Source: Brevundimonas sp. LM2
GTDB taxonomy: Bacteria > Pseudomonadota > Alphaproteobacteria > Caulobacterales > Caulobacteraceae
Assembly (NCBI RefSeq): GCF_002002865.1
Contig: NZ_CP019508.1
Coordinates: 930,001 to 994,000, forward strand
Reading direction: 5' to 3'
Length of the DNA: 64,000 nt
Of the stretch, positions 1-9,303 are shown piece after piece; the first letter of the stretch is position 1, and each line of letters begins with the position of its first letter. The position numbers were made by a program, and so were the translations under genes. The notes beneath the pieces were generated by a model. The model was not told the origin of the DNA, did not search any database, and worked only from the letters and a program-made list of their open reading frames with translations.

Positions 1-941
1 AGGTCGCGGCGGCCGAGAGCCCGCCGGCCGATCCGTCGTGGTCGCCCGAGCGGCGCAAGGCCGAGGGCTGGAACGCCATCGCGCGGCTGTCGGCCGGGCG
101 GATCGAGGCCTTCGCGGCCGTGGCGGCGCATCTGCGCTCGGTTGGGCTGTCAGCGCCGGAGGTTTTCGACACAGACGCAGAGCAGGGCTTCGCGGTCCTT
201 GAAGATTTCGGCGATGACCTGTTCACGCGGGTGATCGAGCGCGGAGAGCCAGAAGAGCGGATGTATGTCGCGGCCGTCGAGTCGCTGGTTCGCCTGCATG
301 AGGCTCCGACGCCGGAAGTTCTGCATGGGCCGGCCGGGGATTGGCCGCTGCAAGTCTATGACGAGACGGCGTTGCAGGGTGGAGCGGACCTGTTTGTCGA
401 GTGGATGCCGAAGCTAAAGCCCGAACTTACCTTCGATGCCGATATCGTCAGCGAGTGGCATGCGGCCTGGGCTCCGATCGTTGCAGAAGGGGCCAGTGGC
501 GCGACGGTCATGGCACACCGGGATTATCATGCCGAGAACCTGATCTGGCTGCCTTATCGGAGCGGGTTCGCCCGAGCAGGTATGATCGATTTTCAGGATG
601 CGGTTCGAGCCCATCCATCGTGGGATCTGCACTCTCTATTGCAAGATGCTCGTCGAGACCTTGGACGTGATATCGAGCCTTGGGTGCTAGATGGATATTT
701 CCGGCAGAGGCCCTCTGTTGATCGCGAGCAGTTTCTGCGGGCCTATGCCGGGCTGGCGGCGCTGAACGAGGCGCGGATCCTGGGCATCTTCGCGCGGCTG
801 ATCGTGCGCGACGGCAAGCCGCGCTACGCGGGCTTCATGCCGCGCATGTGGCGACACCTAAACGCCAATCTGACCAAGCCCGGGCTCGAGGGCGTGGCCC
901 GCTGGTTCGACCGGCATGTTCCCGTGGAGATGAGGCGATGA
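1..941 (+). CDS. amgK: N-acetylmuramate/N-acetylglucosamine 1-kinase AmgK (5' end outside window)
   Basis: Sugar kinase of the aminoglycoside-phosphotransferase fold. It phosphorylates the anomeric carbon of MurNAc or GlcNAc released during peptidoglycan turnover. The reading frame is open from base 3, so the gene is cut by the left edge; the GTG at 120 is internal. The catalytic loop HRDYHAEN lies around 515-540 and the metal-binding IDFQD around 587-600, both intact. The next gene is murU, the enzyme that follows AmgK in the MurNAc salvage route, which supports AmgK over a generic phosphotransferase. The product is cytosolic. The last codons precede a 165-base structured repeat. Confidence 0.85.
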   Translation, partial: VAAAESPPADPSWSPERRKAEGWNAIARLSAGRIEAFAAVAAHLRSVGLSAPEVFDTDAEQGFAVLEDFGDDLFTRVIERGEPEERMYVAAVESLVRLHEAPTPEVLHGPAGDWPLQVYDETALQGGADLFVEWMPKLKPELTFDADIVSEWHAAWAPIVAEGASGATVMAHRDYHAENLIWLPYRSGFARAGMIDFQDAVRAHPSWDLHSLLQDARRDLGRDIEPWVLDGYFRQRPSVDREQFLRAYAGLAALNEARILGIFARLIVRDGKPRYAGFMPRMWRHLNANLTKPGLEGVARWFDRHVPVEMRR

Positions 942-955
942 CGGCGACGCAGCAG

Positions 956-1120
956 CCCTTCCCCCATCCTTCATGGGGGAAAGCCGTCCGTCTTCGAGTG
1001 AAGCGAGAACAGGACGGATGGGGGAATTTCTGCCTTGTCAAAGCAAGACAAGGCTTCCCCCATCTGCCCTGGATCGCTGCGCGATCGACAGGCCGCTTTC
1101 CCCCGCAAGCGGGGGAAGGG
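956..1120. repeat. Structured intergenic repeat with inverted ends between amgK and murU
   Basis: The element starts with CCCTTCCCCC (956-965) and ends with its exact inverse GGGGGAAGGG (1111-1120). Inside are further stem-loops, for example GCCTTGTC...GACAAGGC near 1032-1053 and GATCGC...GCGATC near 1073-1087. It looks like a non-coding REP/MITE-like palindromic element and fills nearly all of the gap. It has no transposase. Confidence 0.6.
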
Positions 1121-1122
1121 CT

Positions 1123-1854
1123 ATGGGCATGACCGCGCCGAAGACGGCCATGGTGCTGGCCGCGGGGCTGGGCACGCGGATGCGGCCACTGACCGACGAC
1201 CGGCCCAAGGCCCTGGTCGAGGTCGGGGGGCGGGCGCTGATCGACCATGTGCTGGACCGGCTGGTCCAGGCGGGGGTCGAGACGGCGGTGGTCAATGTCC
1301 ACTGGTTCGCCGACCGGCTGGAGGCGCACCTGGCCGGCCGCGACCGGCCCCGCGTCGTGATCTCGGACGAGCGGGAGGCCCTGCTGGAGACCGGCGGGGG
1401 GCTGAAGAAGGCCAAGGCCTTGCTGGGTGCTGACGCGGTGTTCGTGGCCAATATCGACAGCGTCTGGACCGACGGGGCGGTGGGCGCGGCCTGGGCCGAG
1501 GACCTGGTGCGGCTGTGGGACCCGACCAAGATGGACGCCTGCCTGCTGCTGGCGCGGCGCGAGGGGTCGATCGGGTTCGAGGGCGACGGCGACTTCTTCC
1601 TGGCCGAGGACGGCCGGCTGACGTTCCGGGGCGAGGCGGCGGAGGTGCCCTTCGCCTATATGGGCGTGCATATCACCCGGTCCGACTATGCCGACGGCGG
1701 GCCGGAGGGGGCGTTTTCGCTGAGCCCCCTGTGGCGGGCCTCGGCGGCGGCGGGGCGGCTGTACGGCTGCGTGCTGGACGGCGACTGGATGCACGTCGGC
1801 GACCCCCAGGCGCGCGACGAGGCTGACATTCGGCTTGCAGCCGATGCGTCCTAA
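1123..1854 (+). CDS. murU: N-acetylmuramate alpha-1-phosphate uridylyltransferase MurU
   Basis: Nucleotidyltransferase of 243 aa that converts MurNAc-1-P and UTP to UDP-MurNAc, bypassing de novo synthesis. The N-terminus carries the nucleotide-binding signature LAAGLGTRMRPLT followed by RPKALVEVGG, which marks sugar-phosphate nucleotidyltransferases. The frame is open further upstream, but that part is the palindromic repeat, so ATG 1123 (or ATG 1129) is preferred. It follows amgK and probably shares its transcript. A generic mannose-1-P guanylyltransferase-like annotation is possible; the amgK neighbour argues for MurU. Confidence 0.85.
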   Translation: MGMTAPKTAMVLAAGLGTRMRPLTDDRPKALVEVGGRALIDHVLDRLVQAGVETAVVNVHWFADRLEAHLAGRDRPRVVISDEREALLETGGGLKKAKALLGADAVFVANIDSVWTDGAVGAAWAEDLVRLWDPTKMDACLLLARREGSIGFEGDGDFFLAEDGRLTFRGEAAEVPFAYMGVHITRSDYADGGPEGAFSLSPLWRASAAAGRLYGCVLDGDWMHVGDPQARDEADIRLAADAS

Positions 1855-1893
1855 CGTTCGCCGCGCGGCGGCTCACTGCTTGAGGACGCGGAC

Positions 1894-4800
1894 GTGAATA
1901 CGCCGTTCAACCCCTTCGACCACGAGACACCGCGCTGGTTCACCATCCCGGCGCACCGCCCGTTCCTGGAGGATCTGGCGGCGGGGGTGCTGCACTGGCT
2001 GGGGACGCAGGCCCCCGAGACCCTGTCGGACGCGACCCTGCTGCTGCCCAACCGCCGGGCGGCGCGGGCCTTCACCTCGGCCCTGTCGCGGCTGAGCGGG
2101 GACCGGCCGGTGCTGCTGCCCCAGGTCCGTCCGCTGGGCGATCTGGAGGAGGACGAGCCGCCGTTCACGCCCGGCGAGCTGGGTCTGGACCTGCCGCCCG
2201 CCATCGCCCCCCTGACCCGCCGGTTCGAGATGGCGCGGATGATCGTCGAGGAGTTCGCCCCCGGCCTGGGGCCGATGCGGGCGCTGGAGATGGCCGACAG
2301 CCTGGGGGCCTTCCTCGATTCCTGCCACATCGAGGAGGTCGAGGATCCGGGCCGGATCGCGACCCTGGTCGAGGCCGATTTCGCCGAGCACTGGCAGGCC
2401 TCGGCCGAGTTCCTGGGGCTGGCGGTCGAGGCCTGGCCGAAACGGCTGGCGTTGATGGGGCTGGTGGATGCCTCGTGGCGACGGACGCGGCTGCTGCGGC
2501 TGCTGGCCGAGCGCTGGGCCGCGCATCCGCCGCAGGGGCCGGTGATCGCGGCGGGCTCGACCGGGACGGTCAAGGCGGCGGCGGACGTGCTGAGGGCCGT
2601 GGCCAACGCGCCTCTGGGGTGCGTGGTCCTGCCGGGGCTGGACCAGGGTCTGGGCGAGGACGCCTGGGGGGCGATCGACGAACAGCATCCGCAGAGCGCG
2701 CTGAAGCGGCTGCTGGTTCGGGCAGGGGTCGAGCGCGCGGCGGTGCGGCCATGGTTCCGGCCGCCGGTCGACACGACCAGCGAGGCTCGGGGCCTGGCGC
2801 GGCAGAGGCTGGTCAATGAGGCGCTGCGCCCGGCCGATGCGACGGCGGACTGGCGCGCCGAGATCCGCGACCTGCGCCGGCGGTCAGCCGAGGCTGGCGT
2901 GGCGGCGGACCCGATCGCCCTGGGGCTGGAGGGCCTGTCGCTGGTCACGGCCCGGACCGAGGAGGACGCGGCCCAGACCATCGCCCTGATGATGCGCGAG
3001 ACGCTGGAGACCCCAGGCCAGACCTGCGCCCTGGTGACCCCTGACCTGGCCCTGGGGCGGCGGGTGGCGGCGCGGCTGGAGCGCTGGGGCGTGGTGGCGG
3101 ACTCCTCGTCGGGGACCGGGCTGGACCAGATGCCGGTCGGGGTACTGGTCGATCTGGCGGCGCGCTGGATGGCGGATCCGCTGAAGCCGCAGACAATCCT
3201 GGGCCTCATCAAGCATGCGTTGACCACCCTGGCCGAGGCGACACCGGCGGCGGTGATGCAGCTGGAGGCGGTCGCCTTCCGCGGGCCCCGCACCCGCGAC
3301 TGGACCCGGATCGAGCGCCGGCTGACCGAGGCCTCGGCCCCGCGCCGCGACGGGCGGGTGCCGTCGGAGGCGATGGCGGCGCGCTTGGCGGCCGCGACGG
3401 CCCTGGCCGGGCGGCTGCAGGGGCTGTGTGCCGAGGTCGGGGCGGGGTTTGACCCCATGGCGGCGCTGGACGATGCGGCCCGGGCCCTGACAGGGCTGGT
3501 CGAGGCCCTGGCGGGGGTCGAGGTCTGGGCCGGACCGGACGGGGAGGCGGCAGCGTCGCTGCTGTCCCAACTAATCGAAGGCGGGGCGTCGCTGGGGGCG
3601 GTGTCGCCGGGCGAGTTCGCCGAACTGGTCTCCGGCCTGCTGCACGACACCACGGTGCGGACCGGCGGGGCGACGCATCCGTCGCTGCGGATCCTGGGGG
3701 CCATCGAGGCGCGGCTGGTGCGGGCCGACCGGATGATCCTGGCCGGGCTGGAGGAGGGGGTCTGGCCGCAGGGCGCGCCGATCGACCCCTTCCTGTCGCG
3801 GCCGATGCGCAAGGACCTGGGCCTGCCGCCGCCCGAGCGGCGGGTCGGGCAGACGGCCCAGGACTTCGTCCAGGCGGCCTGCGCGCCCGAAGCCATCCTG
3901 ATCCACACTGAGCGGCGCGGCGGCCAGCCGGCGGTGCGCTCGCGCTGGCTGTGGCGGCTGGAAATGCTGACCAATGGCGCGGGCGTGACGATCGACCGGC
4001 CGACCGGGGCGCTCGATGCGGCCCGGGCCCTGGACGCGCCGGCTCCCGGTCCGCTGCGGCTGGCGAAGCGGCCGGCCCCGACGCCCCCCGTGGAGCGGCG
4101 ACCGCGCCAGCTGCCGGTCACGGGCGTCGAGCGCTGGGTGCGCGATCCCTATGCGGTCTATGCCCGCTATGTGCTGAACCTGAAGCCGATGGACCGGCCC
4201 GGCCAGTCGGCCGAGGCCCTGCTGCGCGGCTCGGCCATCCACAAGGCGGTGGAGCGGCTGACCCTGTCCTGGCCCGACGTCCTGCCCGAGGACTGCGAGG
4301 ACCAGATCGTCCATCTGCTGCACGAGGAACTGCGCCACCACGGCTTCGAGGACGCGGCCATGGCGCGCGAAAGCCCCCTGGCCCGCAATGCCGCGCGCTG
4401 GCTGGCCGGGTTCGAGATGCGTCGGCGCGCCAAGGGCATCGAGATCCGGGTCGAGGAGGAGGTGACGATGACCTTCGACGCCGAGGCCGGACCCTTCACC
4501 CTGACCGCCAAGGCCGACCGGATCGAGCTGTCGTCCACGGGCGCGGCCATCCTGGACTTCAAGACCGGGGCGGCCCCCTCGGCCAAACAGGTCAGGTCCG
4601 GCTTCGCGCCGCAGCTGACGCTGACCGGGGCGATCCTGGCCGAGGCGGGGCTGAAAGGGTCCGGCCCGGTCGAGCCAGAGGAGCTGACCTATGTCCGCGT
4701 CGTCGGCCGCAAGGTGCCGGGCGAGGCGGCGGTGCGGGCCGAGGGCAGCGAGGCGGCGGACCTGTCGATGGCGGCCCTGGCCGGGCTGAAGGCGCGGGTG

Positions 4801-4938
4801 GCGCGGTTCGACGTGCAGACGACGCCCTATCTCAGCTGGGTCGCGCCCCAGTTCATGGGCAACTACGGCGGCAACTACGATCACCTGGCCCGGGTGTGGG
4901 AATGGCATGTCGCCGGGGCCGAGGAGGCGGAAGCATGA
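1894..4938 (+). CDS. addB: Double-strand break repair protein AddB (alphaproteobacterial type)
   Basis: Subunit of the AddAB helicase-nuclease that resects double-strand breaks for RecA loading. Length is 1014 aa with a GTG start. The N-terminal part is an inactivated helicase-like region. The C-terminal RecB-family nuclease domain shows LDFKTG around residues 887-893 (the D-x-K catalytic motif) with a downstream PQLTLTGAIL segment. Unlike the Bacillus protein, no cysteine cluster follows the nuclease motif, so an iron-sulfur staple seems absent. The stop overlaps the addA start (ATGA), indicating translational coupling. Confidence 0.93.
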   Translation: MNTPFNPFDHETPRWFTIPAHRPFLEDLAAGVLHWLGTQAPETLSDATLLLPNRRAARAFTSALSRLSGDRPVLLPQVRPLGDLEEDEPPFTPGELGLDLPPAIAPLTRRFEMARMIVEEFAPGLGPMRALEMADSLGAFLDSCHIEEVEDPGRIATLVEADFAEHWQASAEFLGLAVEAWPKRLALMGLVDASWRRTRLLRLLAERWAAHPPQGPVIAAGSTGTVKAAADVLRAVANAPLGCVVLPGLDQGLGEDAWGAIDEQHPQSALKRLLVRAGVERAAVRPWFRPPVDTTSEARGLARQRLVNEALRPADATADWRAEIRDLRRRSAEAGVAADPIALGLEGLSLVTARTEEDAAQTIALMMRETLETPGQTCALVTPDLALGRRVAARLERWGVVADSSSGTGLDQMPVGVLVDLAARWMADPLKPQTILGLIKHALTTLAEATPAAVMQLEAVAFRGPRTRDWTRIERRLTEASAPRRDGRVPSEAMAARLAAATALAGRLQGLCAEVGAGFDPMAALDDAARALTGLVEALAGVEVWAGPDGEAAASLLSQLIEGGASLGAVSPGEFAELVSGLLHDTTVRTGGATHPSLRILGAIEARLVRADRMILAGLEEGVWPQGAPIDPFLSRPMRKDLGLPPPERRVGQTAQDFVQAACAPEAILIHTERRGGQPAVRSRWLWRLEMLTNGAGVTIDRPTGALDAARALDAPAPGPLRLAKRPAPTPPVERRPRQLPVTGVERWVRDPYAVYARYVLNLKPMDRPGQSAEALLRGSAIHKAVERLTLSWPDVLPEDCEDQIVHLLHEELRHHGFEDAAMARESPLARNAARWLAGFEMRRRAKGIEIRVEEEVTMTFDAEAGPFTLTAKADRIELSSTGAAILDFKTGAAPSAKQVRSGFAPQLTLTGAILAEAGLKGSGPVEPEELTYVRVVGRKVPGEAAVRAEGSEAADLSMAALAGLKARVARFDVQTTPYLSWVAPQFMGNYGGNYDHLARVWEWHVAGAEEAEA

Positions 4939-7900
4939 GCGTGGATCAGGCCGTCCGCATCCTGCCCGACCCCGCCCAGATCGCGGCGGCGGACCCGCGC
5001 CAGTCGGTCTTCGTCACCGCCAACGCCGGCTCGGGCAAGACCTCGACCCTGGTGGACCGGGTGGCGCGGATGCTGCTGGAGGAGGTGCAGCCCGGCGAGA
5101 TCCTGTGCGTCACCTATACCAAGGCCGCCGCCGCCGAGATGCAGGCGCGGCTGTTCGACCGGCTGGGGGCCTGGGCGGTGATGGACGACCGGACGCTGTC
5201 GGCGTCGCTGGCCGATCTGGACGGACGCGACGCGGCCACCCTGTCGGGCGAGGACCTGTCGAAGGCGCGGCGTCTGTTCGCCAAGGCGCTCGACACGCCG
5301 GGCGGGCTGAAGATCCAGACCCTGCACGCCTTCTGCGAGAAGCTGCTGCGGCGGTTCCCGATCGAGGCCGGGGTGACGCCCGGCTTCACCGTGCTGGAGG
5401 ACCAGGCGGCCCTCGCCCTGTCGCATGACGCGCGCGAAAACCTGGCCCGCCGGGCCCTGTCGAACGCGGACGGGGCGATCGGCCGGGCCTATGCCCATTT
5501 CGCGGTCGAGCTGGATTTCAAGAGCTTCGAAGGCCTGCTGGCACGGATCGAGCAGGACCGGGTGCGGCTGCTGGATTATGCGGCCCGGGCCGAGGCGGAT
5601 CCCGCCCTGGCCCCCCACGCCCTCGCCGGGGCCGATCCGGACAGCGATGTGGCCTCGATCCAGGACGAGTTCATGCGGTTCCTGGACCGCAGCGAATGGC
5701 TGGCCATGGCCGAGATGATGGCGAGCGGCGGGAACGACGACGGCAAATGCGCCAACCGGATGTACGCCGCCGACTGGACTTTTCCGGGCGTGGCGGGGGT
5801 CTTTCTGACCGAGGGCAAGCTGCGTAGCCGGATCGCCACCAAGAGCGCCCCCGCCGAGGCGCGCGACTGGATGACGACCCTGCAGGCCAAGGTCGGGGCC
5901 ACCCTGGGCGAGCTGCGGAAGGCGCGGGTGGCGGAGGACACGGTCCATGTCCTGAGGCTGGCCCGGGCCCATGGGGCGCTCTACGACGCGGCCAAGGAAA
6001 AGAAGGGCGCGCTGGATTTCGGCGATCTGGTGGCGCGGACGGTCGACCTGCTGACCCAGCGTTCCAGCGCCGCCTGGGTGCTGTACAAGCTGGACGGCGG
6101 CATCGAGCATGTCCTGATCGACGAGGCCCAGGACACGGCCCCGGAACAGTGGGACATCGTGCGGGCCCTGACGGAGGGCTTCTTCTCCGGCATCGGCTCG
6201 CGCCGCTTCGGGGCCGGGCGGGTCGAGCGGACGGTGTTCGCCGTCGGTGACGAGAAACAGTCGATCTATTCCTTCCAGGGCGCGCGGCCGGAGCGGCTGC
6301 GCCAGGAATCGCAGCGCTATGACACCCTGGTGAAGGGGGCTGGTGCCGAGTTCGCCGGGGTCGAGCTGGCGACCTCCTTCCGCTCCACGCCCGAGGTTTT
6401 GAAGTTCGTCGACGCCGTCTTCGAAGGTCCGGAGCGGACCCGGTCGCTGGTGGGCGAGAGCGTCGCCGCCATCCCGCCCCACGTGGCCAAACGGGCGGAC
6501 GATCAGGGCTGCATCGACCTGTGGCCCCTCTATGCCGACGAGAAGGCTCCGGAGCGCGACGCCTGGGACGATCCGGTCGATCAGGAGCCGGTGCAGAGCG
6601 CGCGCAAACGGATGGCCGCCGACCTGGCGCGCGAGATCCGGCGACAGGTGATGGCGGGGGTGGCGGTGCAGGACCGCAGCAAACGGATCCTGCGCCCCTG
6701 CGGCTATGGCGACTTCCTGGTGCTGGTGCGTCGGCGCGACGCGACCTTCGAGGAGATCATCCGGGCGATGAAGGCGGTCGGCGTACCGGTGGCGGGGGCC
6801 GACCGGCTGAAGCTGTCGTCCCACATCGCCTTCGACGACCTGATCGCCCTGGCCCGGGTGGCGCTCTATCCCGACGATGAGCTGAGCCTGGCCGAGGTGC
6901 TGCGCAGCCCCTTCTGCGACGTGGACGAGGCCGGTCTGTTCGACCTGGCCGGGGCCGATCCGAAGCGCGGGCGGCTGTGGCGGACCCTGCGCGACCGCGC
7001 CGGCGAACGCCCGCAATGGGCCCGCGCCCGCGACCTGATCGACTTCGCAATAGCTTCTGCGGGCCGCGACCCGTTCGCCTTCTTCGCCGGCCTGCTGAAC
7101 CGGGTGGACGAGACGGGCGTCTCGGGCCGGGCGCGGCTGCTGGCCCGGCTGGGGCGCGAGGCGGAAGAAGCGATCGACGAGACGCTGAACCAGGTGCTGG
7201 CGGCCGAGCAGCGAGGCGGGCGCGATCTGGAGACCTGTCTGGCCATGCTGGAGGTCGCCGACGTCGAGGTGAAGCGCGAGCTGGAGGCGGCGCGCGGCGA
7301 GGTGCGGGTCATGACCGTGCACGGGGCCAAGGGGCTGGAGGCTCCGGTGGTGATCCTGCCGGACACGACCTCTCGGGCCAAGGCCCAGGGGCCGACCTTG
7401 ATGCCCGTCGAGCTGGAGGACGGGACCGAGGCCTGGCTGATGTGTCCGGGCTCCGAGAAGGAGGACTGCGAGGCCTCGCTGGCGGCGCGGACGGCGCGCC
7501 AGGGGCGTGTCCACGACGAGACCCTGCGGCTGCTCTACGTCGCCCTGACCCGGGCGCGCGACCGGGTGGTGGTGCTGGGCCGGGCCTGCGGCAACGGCAA
7601 ACAGGGCTATGACGACGGCAGCTGGTGGGCCGTGCTGACCGAGACCTTCGAGCGGCTGGGCGGACAGGTCCGCGACATCGGTGACGGGCGGAGGCGGTAC
7701 GGCTTCGATCCCGAGGTCCTGGCGGCGGCCGGATCGACGGCGGTCGCCGGGGCGGAAGTGCCGGCCTGGGCGCGGACCGCACCCCCCGTCGATCCCTCGG
7801 CGCGATACGTGTCGCCGTCGCAGGTGCAGGCGGGCAAGCGTCTGGCCGCGCCCTCGCCCCTGGCCGTGGCTTCGTCCGACGGCGGGGCGGCGTTGGGCCG

Positions 7901-8408
7901 GTTCCGGCGCGGGGACCTGATCCACCTGTTGCTGGAGCGGCTGCCCGAGATCGCGGCCGCCGACCGGCGCGCGGCGGCGGCGCGGCTGCTGGCCCGGGAG
8001 CGCGACCTGTCCGACACCCAGCGCGCCGAGATGATCGAGGCTGCCTTCGGCGTGCTGGAGGACGCCCGGTTCGCCGAGGTGTTCGGGGCCGGCTCCCGCG
8101 CCGAGATCGCCCTGACCGGCGCGGCTCCGGGGCTGGCGTCGGGCGTGGTCATCAACGGCCGCATCGACCGGCTGGTGGTGACGCCTGAGCGGGTCCTGGT
8201 CGTGGACTACAAGACCAATCGCCCCGCCCCCGACCGCATCGAGGCCGCCGACCCCGCCTATGTGGCCCAGATGGCGACTTATGTGGCCGTGCTGGCCCGG
8301 CTGTATCCGGACCGGCCGGTGGAGGCGGCGCTGGTGTGGACGGACGGACCGAAGCTGATGCCGGTGCCGCAGGAGATGATCGACGCGGCGCTGGCGGCGA
8401 TGAGGTGA
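4935..8408 (+). CDS. addA: Double-strand break repair helicase-nuclease AddA
   Basis: UvrD/Rep-family (SF1A) helicase with a C-terminal RecB nuclease domain, 1157 aa. Walker A is ANAGSGKTST at residues 29-38. Walker B is LIDEAQD around 394-400. The GDEKQSIYSFQGA helicase motif follows. A C-terminal nuclease motif VVDYKTN lies near 1090-1096, so both nuclease sites of AddAB appear intact. ATG 4935 overlaps the addB stop; the frame is open upstream inside addB, but that is a shadow of addB. Helicase motif VMTVHGAKGLEAPVV is also present. Confidence 0.95.
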   Translation: MSVDQAVRILPDPAQIAAADPRQSVFVTANAGSGKTSTLVDRVARMLLEEVQPGEILCVTYTKAAAAEMQARLFDRLGAWAVMDDRTLSASLADLDGRDAATLSGEDLSKARRLFAKALDTPGGLKIQTLHAFCEKLLRRFPIEAGVTPGFTVLEDQAALALSHDARENLARRALSNADGAIGRAYAHFAVELDFKSFEGLLARIEQDRVRLLDYAARAEADPALAPHALAGADPDSDVASIQDEFMRFLDRSEWLAMAEMMASGGNDDGKCANRMYAADWTFPGVAGVFLTEGKLRSRIATKSAPAEARDWMTTLQAKVGATLGELRKARVAEDTVHVLRLARAHGALYDAAKEKKGALDFGDLVARTVDLLTQRSSAAWVLYKLDGGIEHVLIDEAQDTAPEQWDIVRALTEGFFSGIGSRRFGAGRVERTVFAVGDEKQSIYSFQGARPERLRQESQRYDTLVKGAGAEFAGVELATSFRSTPEVLKFVDAVFEGPERTRSLVGESVAAIPPHVAKRADDQGCIDLWPLYADEKAPERDAWDDPVDQEPVQSARKRMAADLAREIRRQVMAGVAVQDRSKRILRPCGYGDFLVLVRRRDATFEEIIRAMKAVGVPVAGADRLKLSSHIAFDDLIALARVALYPDDELSLAEVLRSPFCDVDEAGLFDLAGADPKRGRLWRTLRDRAGERPQWARARDLIDFAIASAGRDPFAFFAGLLNRVDETGVSGRARLLARLGREAEEAIDETLNQVLAAEQRGGRDLETCLAMLEVADVEVKRELEAARGEVRVMTVHGAKGLEAPVVILPDTTSRAKAQGPTLMPVELEDGTEAWLMCPGSEKEDCEASLAARTARQGRVHDETLRLLYVALTRARDRVVVLGRACGNGKQGYDDGSWWAVLTETFERLGGQVRDIGDGRRRYGFDPEVLAAAGSTAVAGAEVPAWARTAPPVDPSARYVSPSQVQAGKRLAAPSPLAVASSDGGAALGRFRRGDLIHLLLERLPEIAAADRRAAAARLLARERDLSDTQRAEMIEAAFGVLEDARFAEVFGAGSRAEIALTGAAPGLASGVVINGRIDRLVVTPERVLVVDYKTNRPAPDRIEAADPAYVAQMATYVAVLARLYPDRPVEAALVWTDGPKLMPVPQEMIDAALAAMR

Positions 8409-8416
8409 GACACGAT

Positions 8417-8448
8417 CTCCTCCCCACCGCTTGGCGAGGGGGGAGGAG
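8417..8448. terminator. Hairpin downstream of addA (candidate terminator or repeat fragment)
   Basis: CTCCTCCCC (8417-8425) and GGGGAGGAG (8440-8448) form a 9-bp perfect stem with a 14-base loop just after the addA stop. There is no T-run, so rho-independent termination is uncertain. The sequence style matches the GGAGG-rich palindromic repeats elsewhere in the window. Confidence 0.4.
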
Positions 8449-8465
8449 TGTCGAGAGGCGAGGAC

Positions 8466-8807
8466 CTAAGTGGCTCGCATGCCGTCGCTGAGGTAGGTCA
8501 CGTCCTCGGCCGGGGATAGCGGGCGGATGAGGTGCTGGTCGAACACCGCCAGCGCGCGTTTCGTATAGTCCAGCTCCCAATGGCGGTCCAACGCCGCCTG
8601 GCTGGTCCAGCGCTCGAACAGGACAAGCTGGTCTGGGTCTTCCTTCGCCCGGAAGACCTGAAATTCGACGTTGCCCGCCTCTTCGCGCGTCAGCCCGACG
8701 ATCGGCACGATCTCACGAAGGACGTCGTCGACCGTGCCCGGTTTGAAGTTCAGCCGCAGCATCACGATCAGCTCCTGATCCCCTGCCAGCGCGTGGCTGT
8801 GTGTCAT
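8466..8807 (-). CDS. Putative quinol monooxygenase (ABM domain)
   Basis: Small cytosolic protein of about 113 aa with the antibiotic-biosynthesis-monooxygenase (dimeric alpha-beta barrel) pattern: an IVMLRLNFKPG first strand, FQVFRAKEDPDQLVLFERWTS, then a helix ending in LDRHWEL. YgiN-like members oxidise quinols or degrade aromatic/flavin substrates without a cofactor. I chose the ATG at 8807 because the domain starts right after it; the frame stays open to 8891. It is divergent from an HxlR-type regulator that probably controls it. Substrate is unknown. Confidence 0.75.
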   Translation of the reverse strand: MTHSHALAGDQELIVMLRLNFKPGTVDDVLREIVPIVGLTREEAGNVEFQVFRAKEDPDQLVLFERWTSQAALDRHWELDYTKRALAVFDQHLIRPLSPAEDVTYLSDGMRAT

Positions 8808-8823
8808 CTCGTCAGTCTCCAGC

Positions 8824-9303
8824 GACGGTCCGCTTGCGGTGGTGCTACGGGTCGCCCTGCAGCAGGTGTCCGCTTGCTCTCCAGGCATCAAGTACCTACC
8901 TTCGGGTTAGTATGAAACCGCCGTTCCGAACCCCGCCCTGTGACGTGATGAATCCGGACTGCCCGGCCCGCGCGCTGCTGTCCCTGCTTGCGGACAAATG
9001 GTCTCTGCTGCTGATCCATGCGCTGAGCGAGGGACCCGCACGAACAGGGGCCCTGAGAAGACGCGTAGGCGGGATCTCGGAAAAGATGCTCGTGCAGACG
9101 CTGCGCCGGCTCGAGACCGCGCAGATCGTAAGCCGTCACGCGTTTAACGAGGTTCCGCCTCGCGTGGAGTACCGGCTGACTGAGCACGGCTGGTCGATCA
9201 GCCCGGTGGTGACCGCGCTGGATGCCTGGGTAGAAGAGCATGCCTTGGAGATTTCGCCGGCAGGCACGGGTGCGAAGCGGGGACCGTCAGCAAGCGGACC
9301 GTC
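8824..9303. repeat. 14-bp perfect inverted repeat enclosing the HxlR gene
   Basis: GACGGTCCGCTTGC at 8824-8837 recurs in inverse orientation as GCAAGCGGACCGTC at 9290-9303. The pair encloses the regulator gene and its operator. No transposase or target duplication is visible. Confidence 0.45.
8892..8913. promoter_or_regulatory. Imperfect palindrome, candidate HxlR operator
   Basis: GTACCTACC (8892-8900), spacer TTCG, GGTTAGTAT (8905-8913). Six of nine positions pair. It lies between the two divergent genes and overlaps the ATG of the HxlR gene. A GTAC...-type dyad in a divergent intergenic region is typical of HxlR/YodB autoregulation. Position and symmetry are seen; binding is inferred. Confidence 0.45.

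Noticed and set aside
973..1122. Upstream extension of murU
   Set aside because: It is translated palindromic repeat; the family start is at 1123 or 1129.
1851..4121. A 750-residue open frame opposite addB
   Set aside because: Arg/Ser/Pro-rich composition and no domain; it is the mirror of high GC3 in addB. The same applies to the long antisense frames opposite addA, mutAB, mnmC and the MHYT gene.
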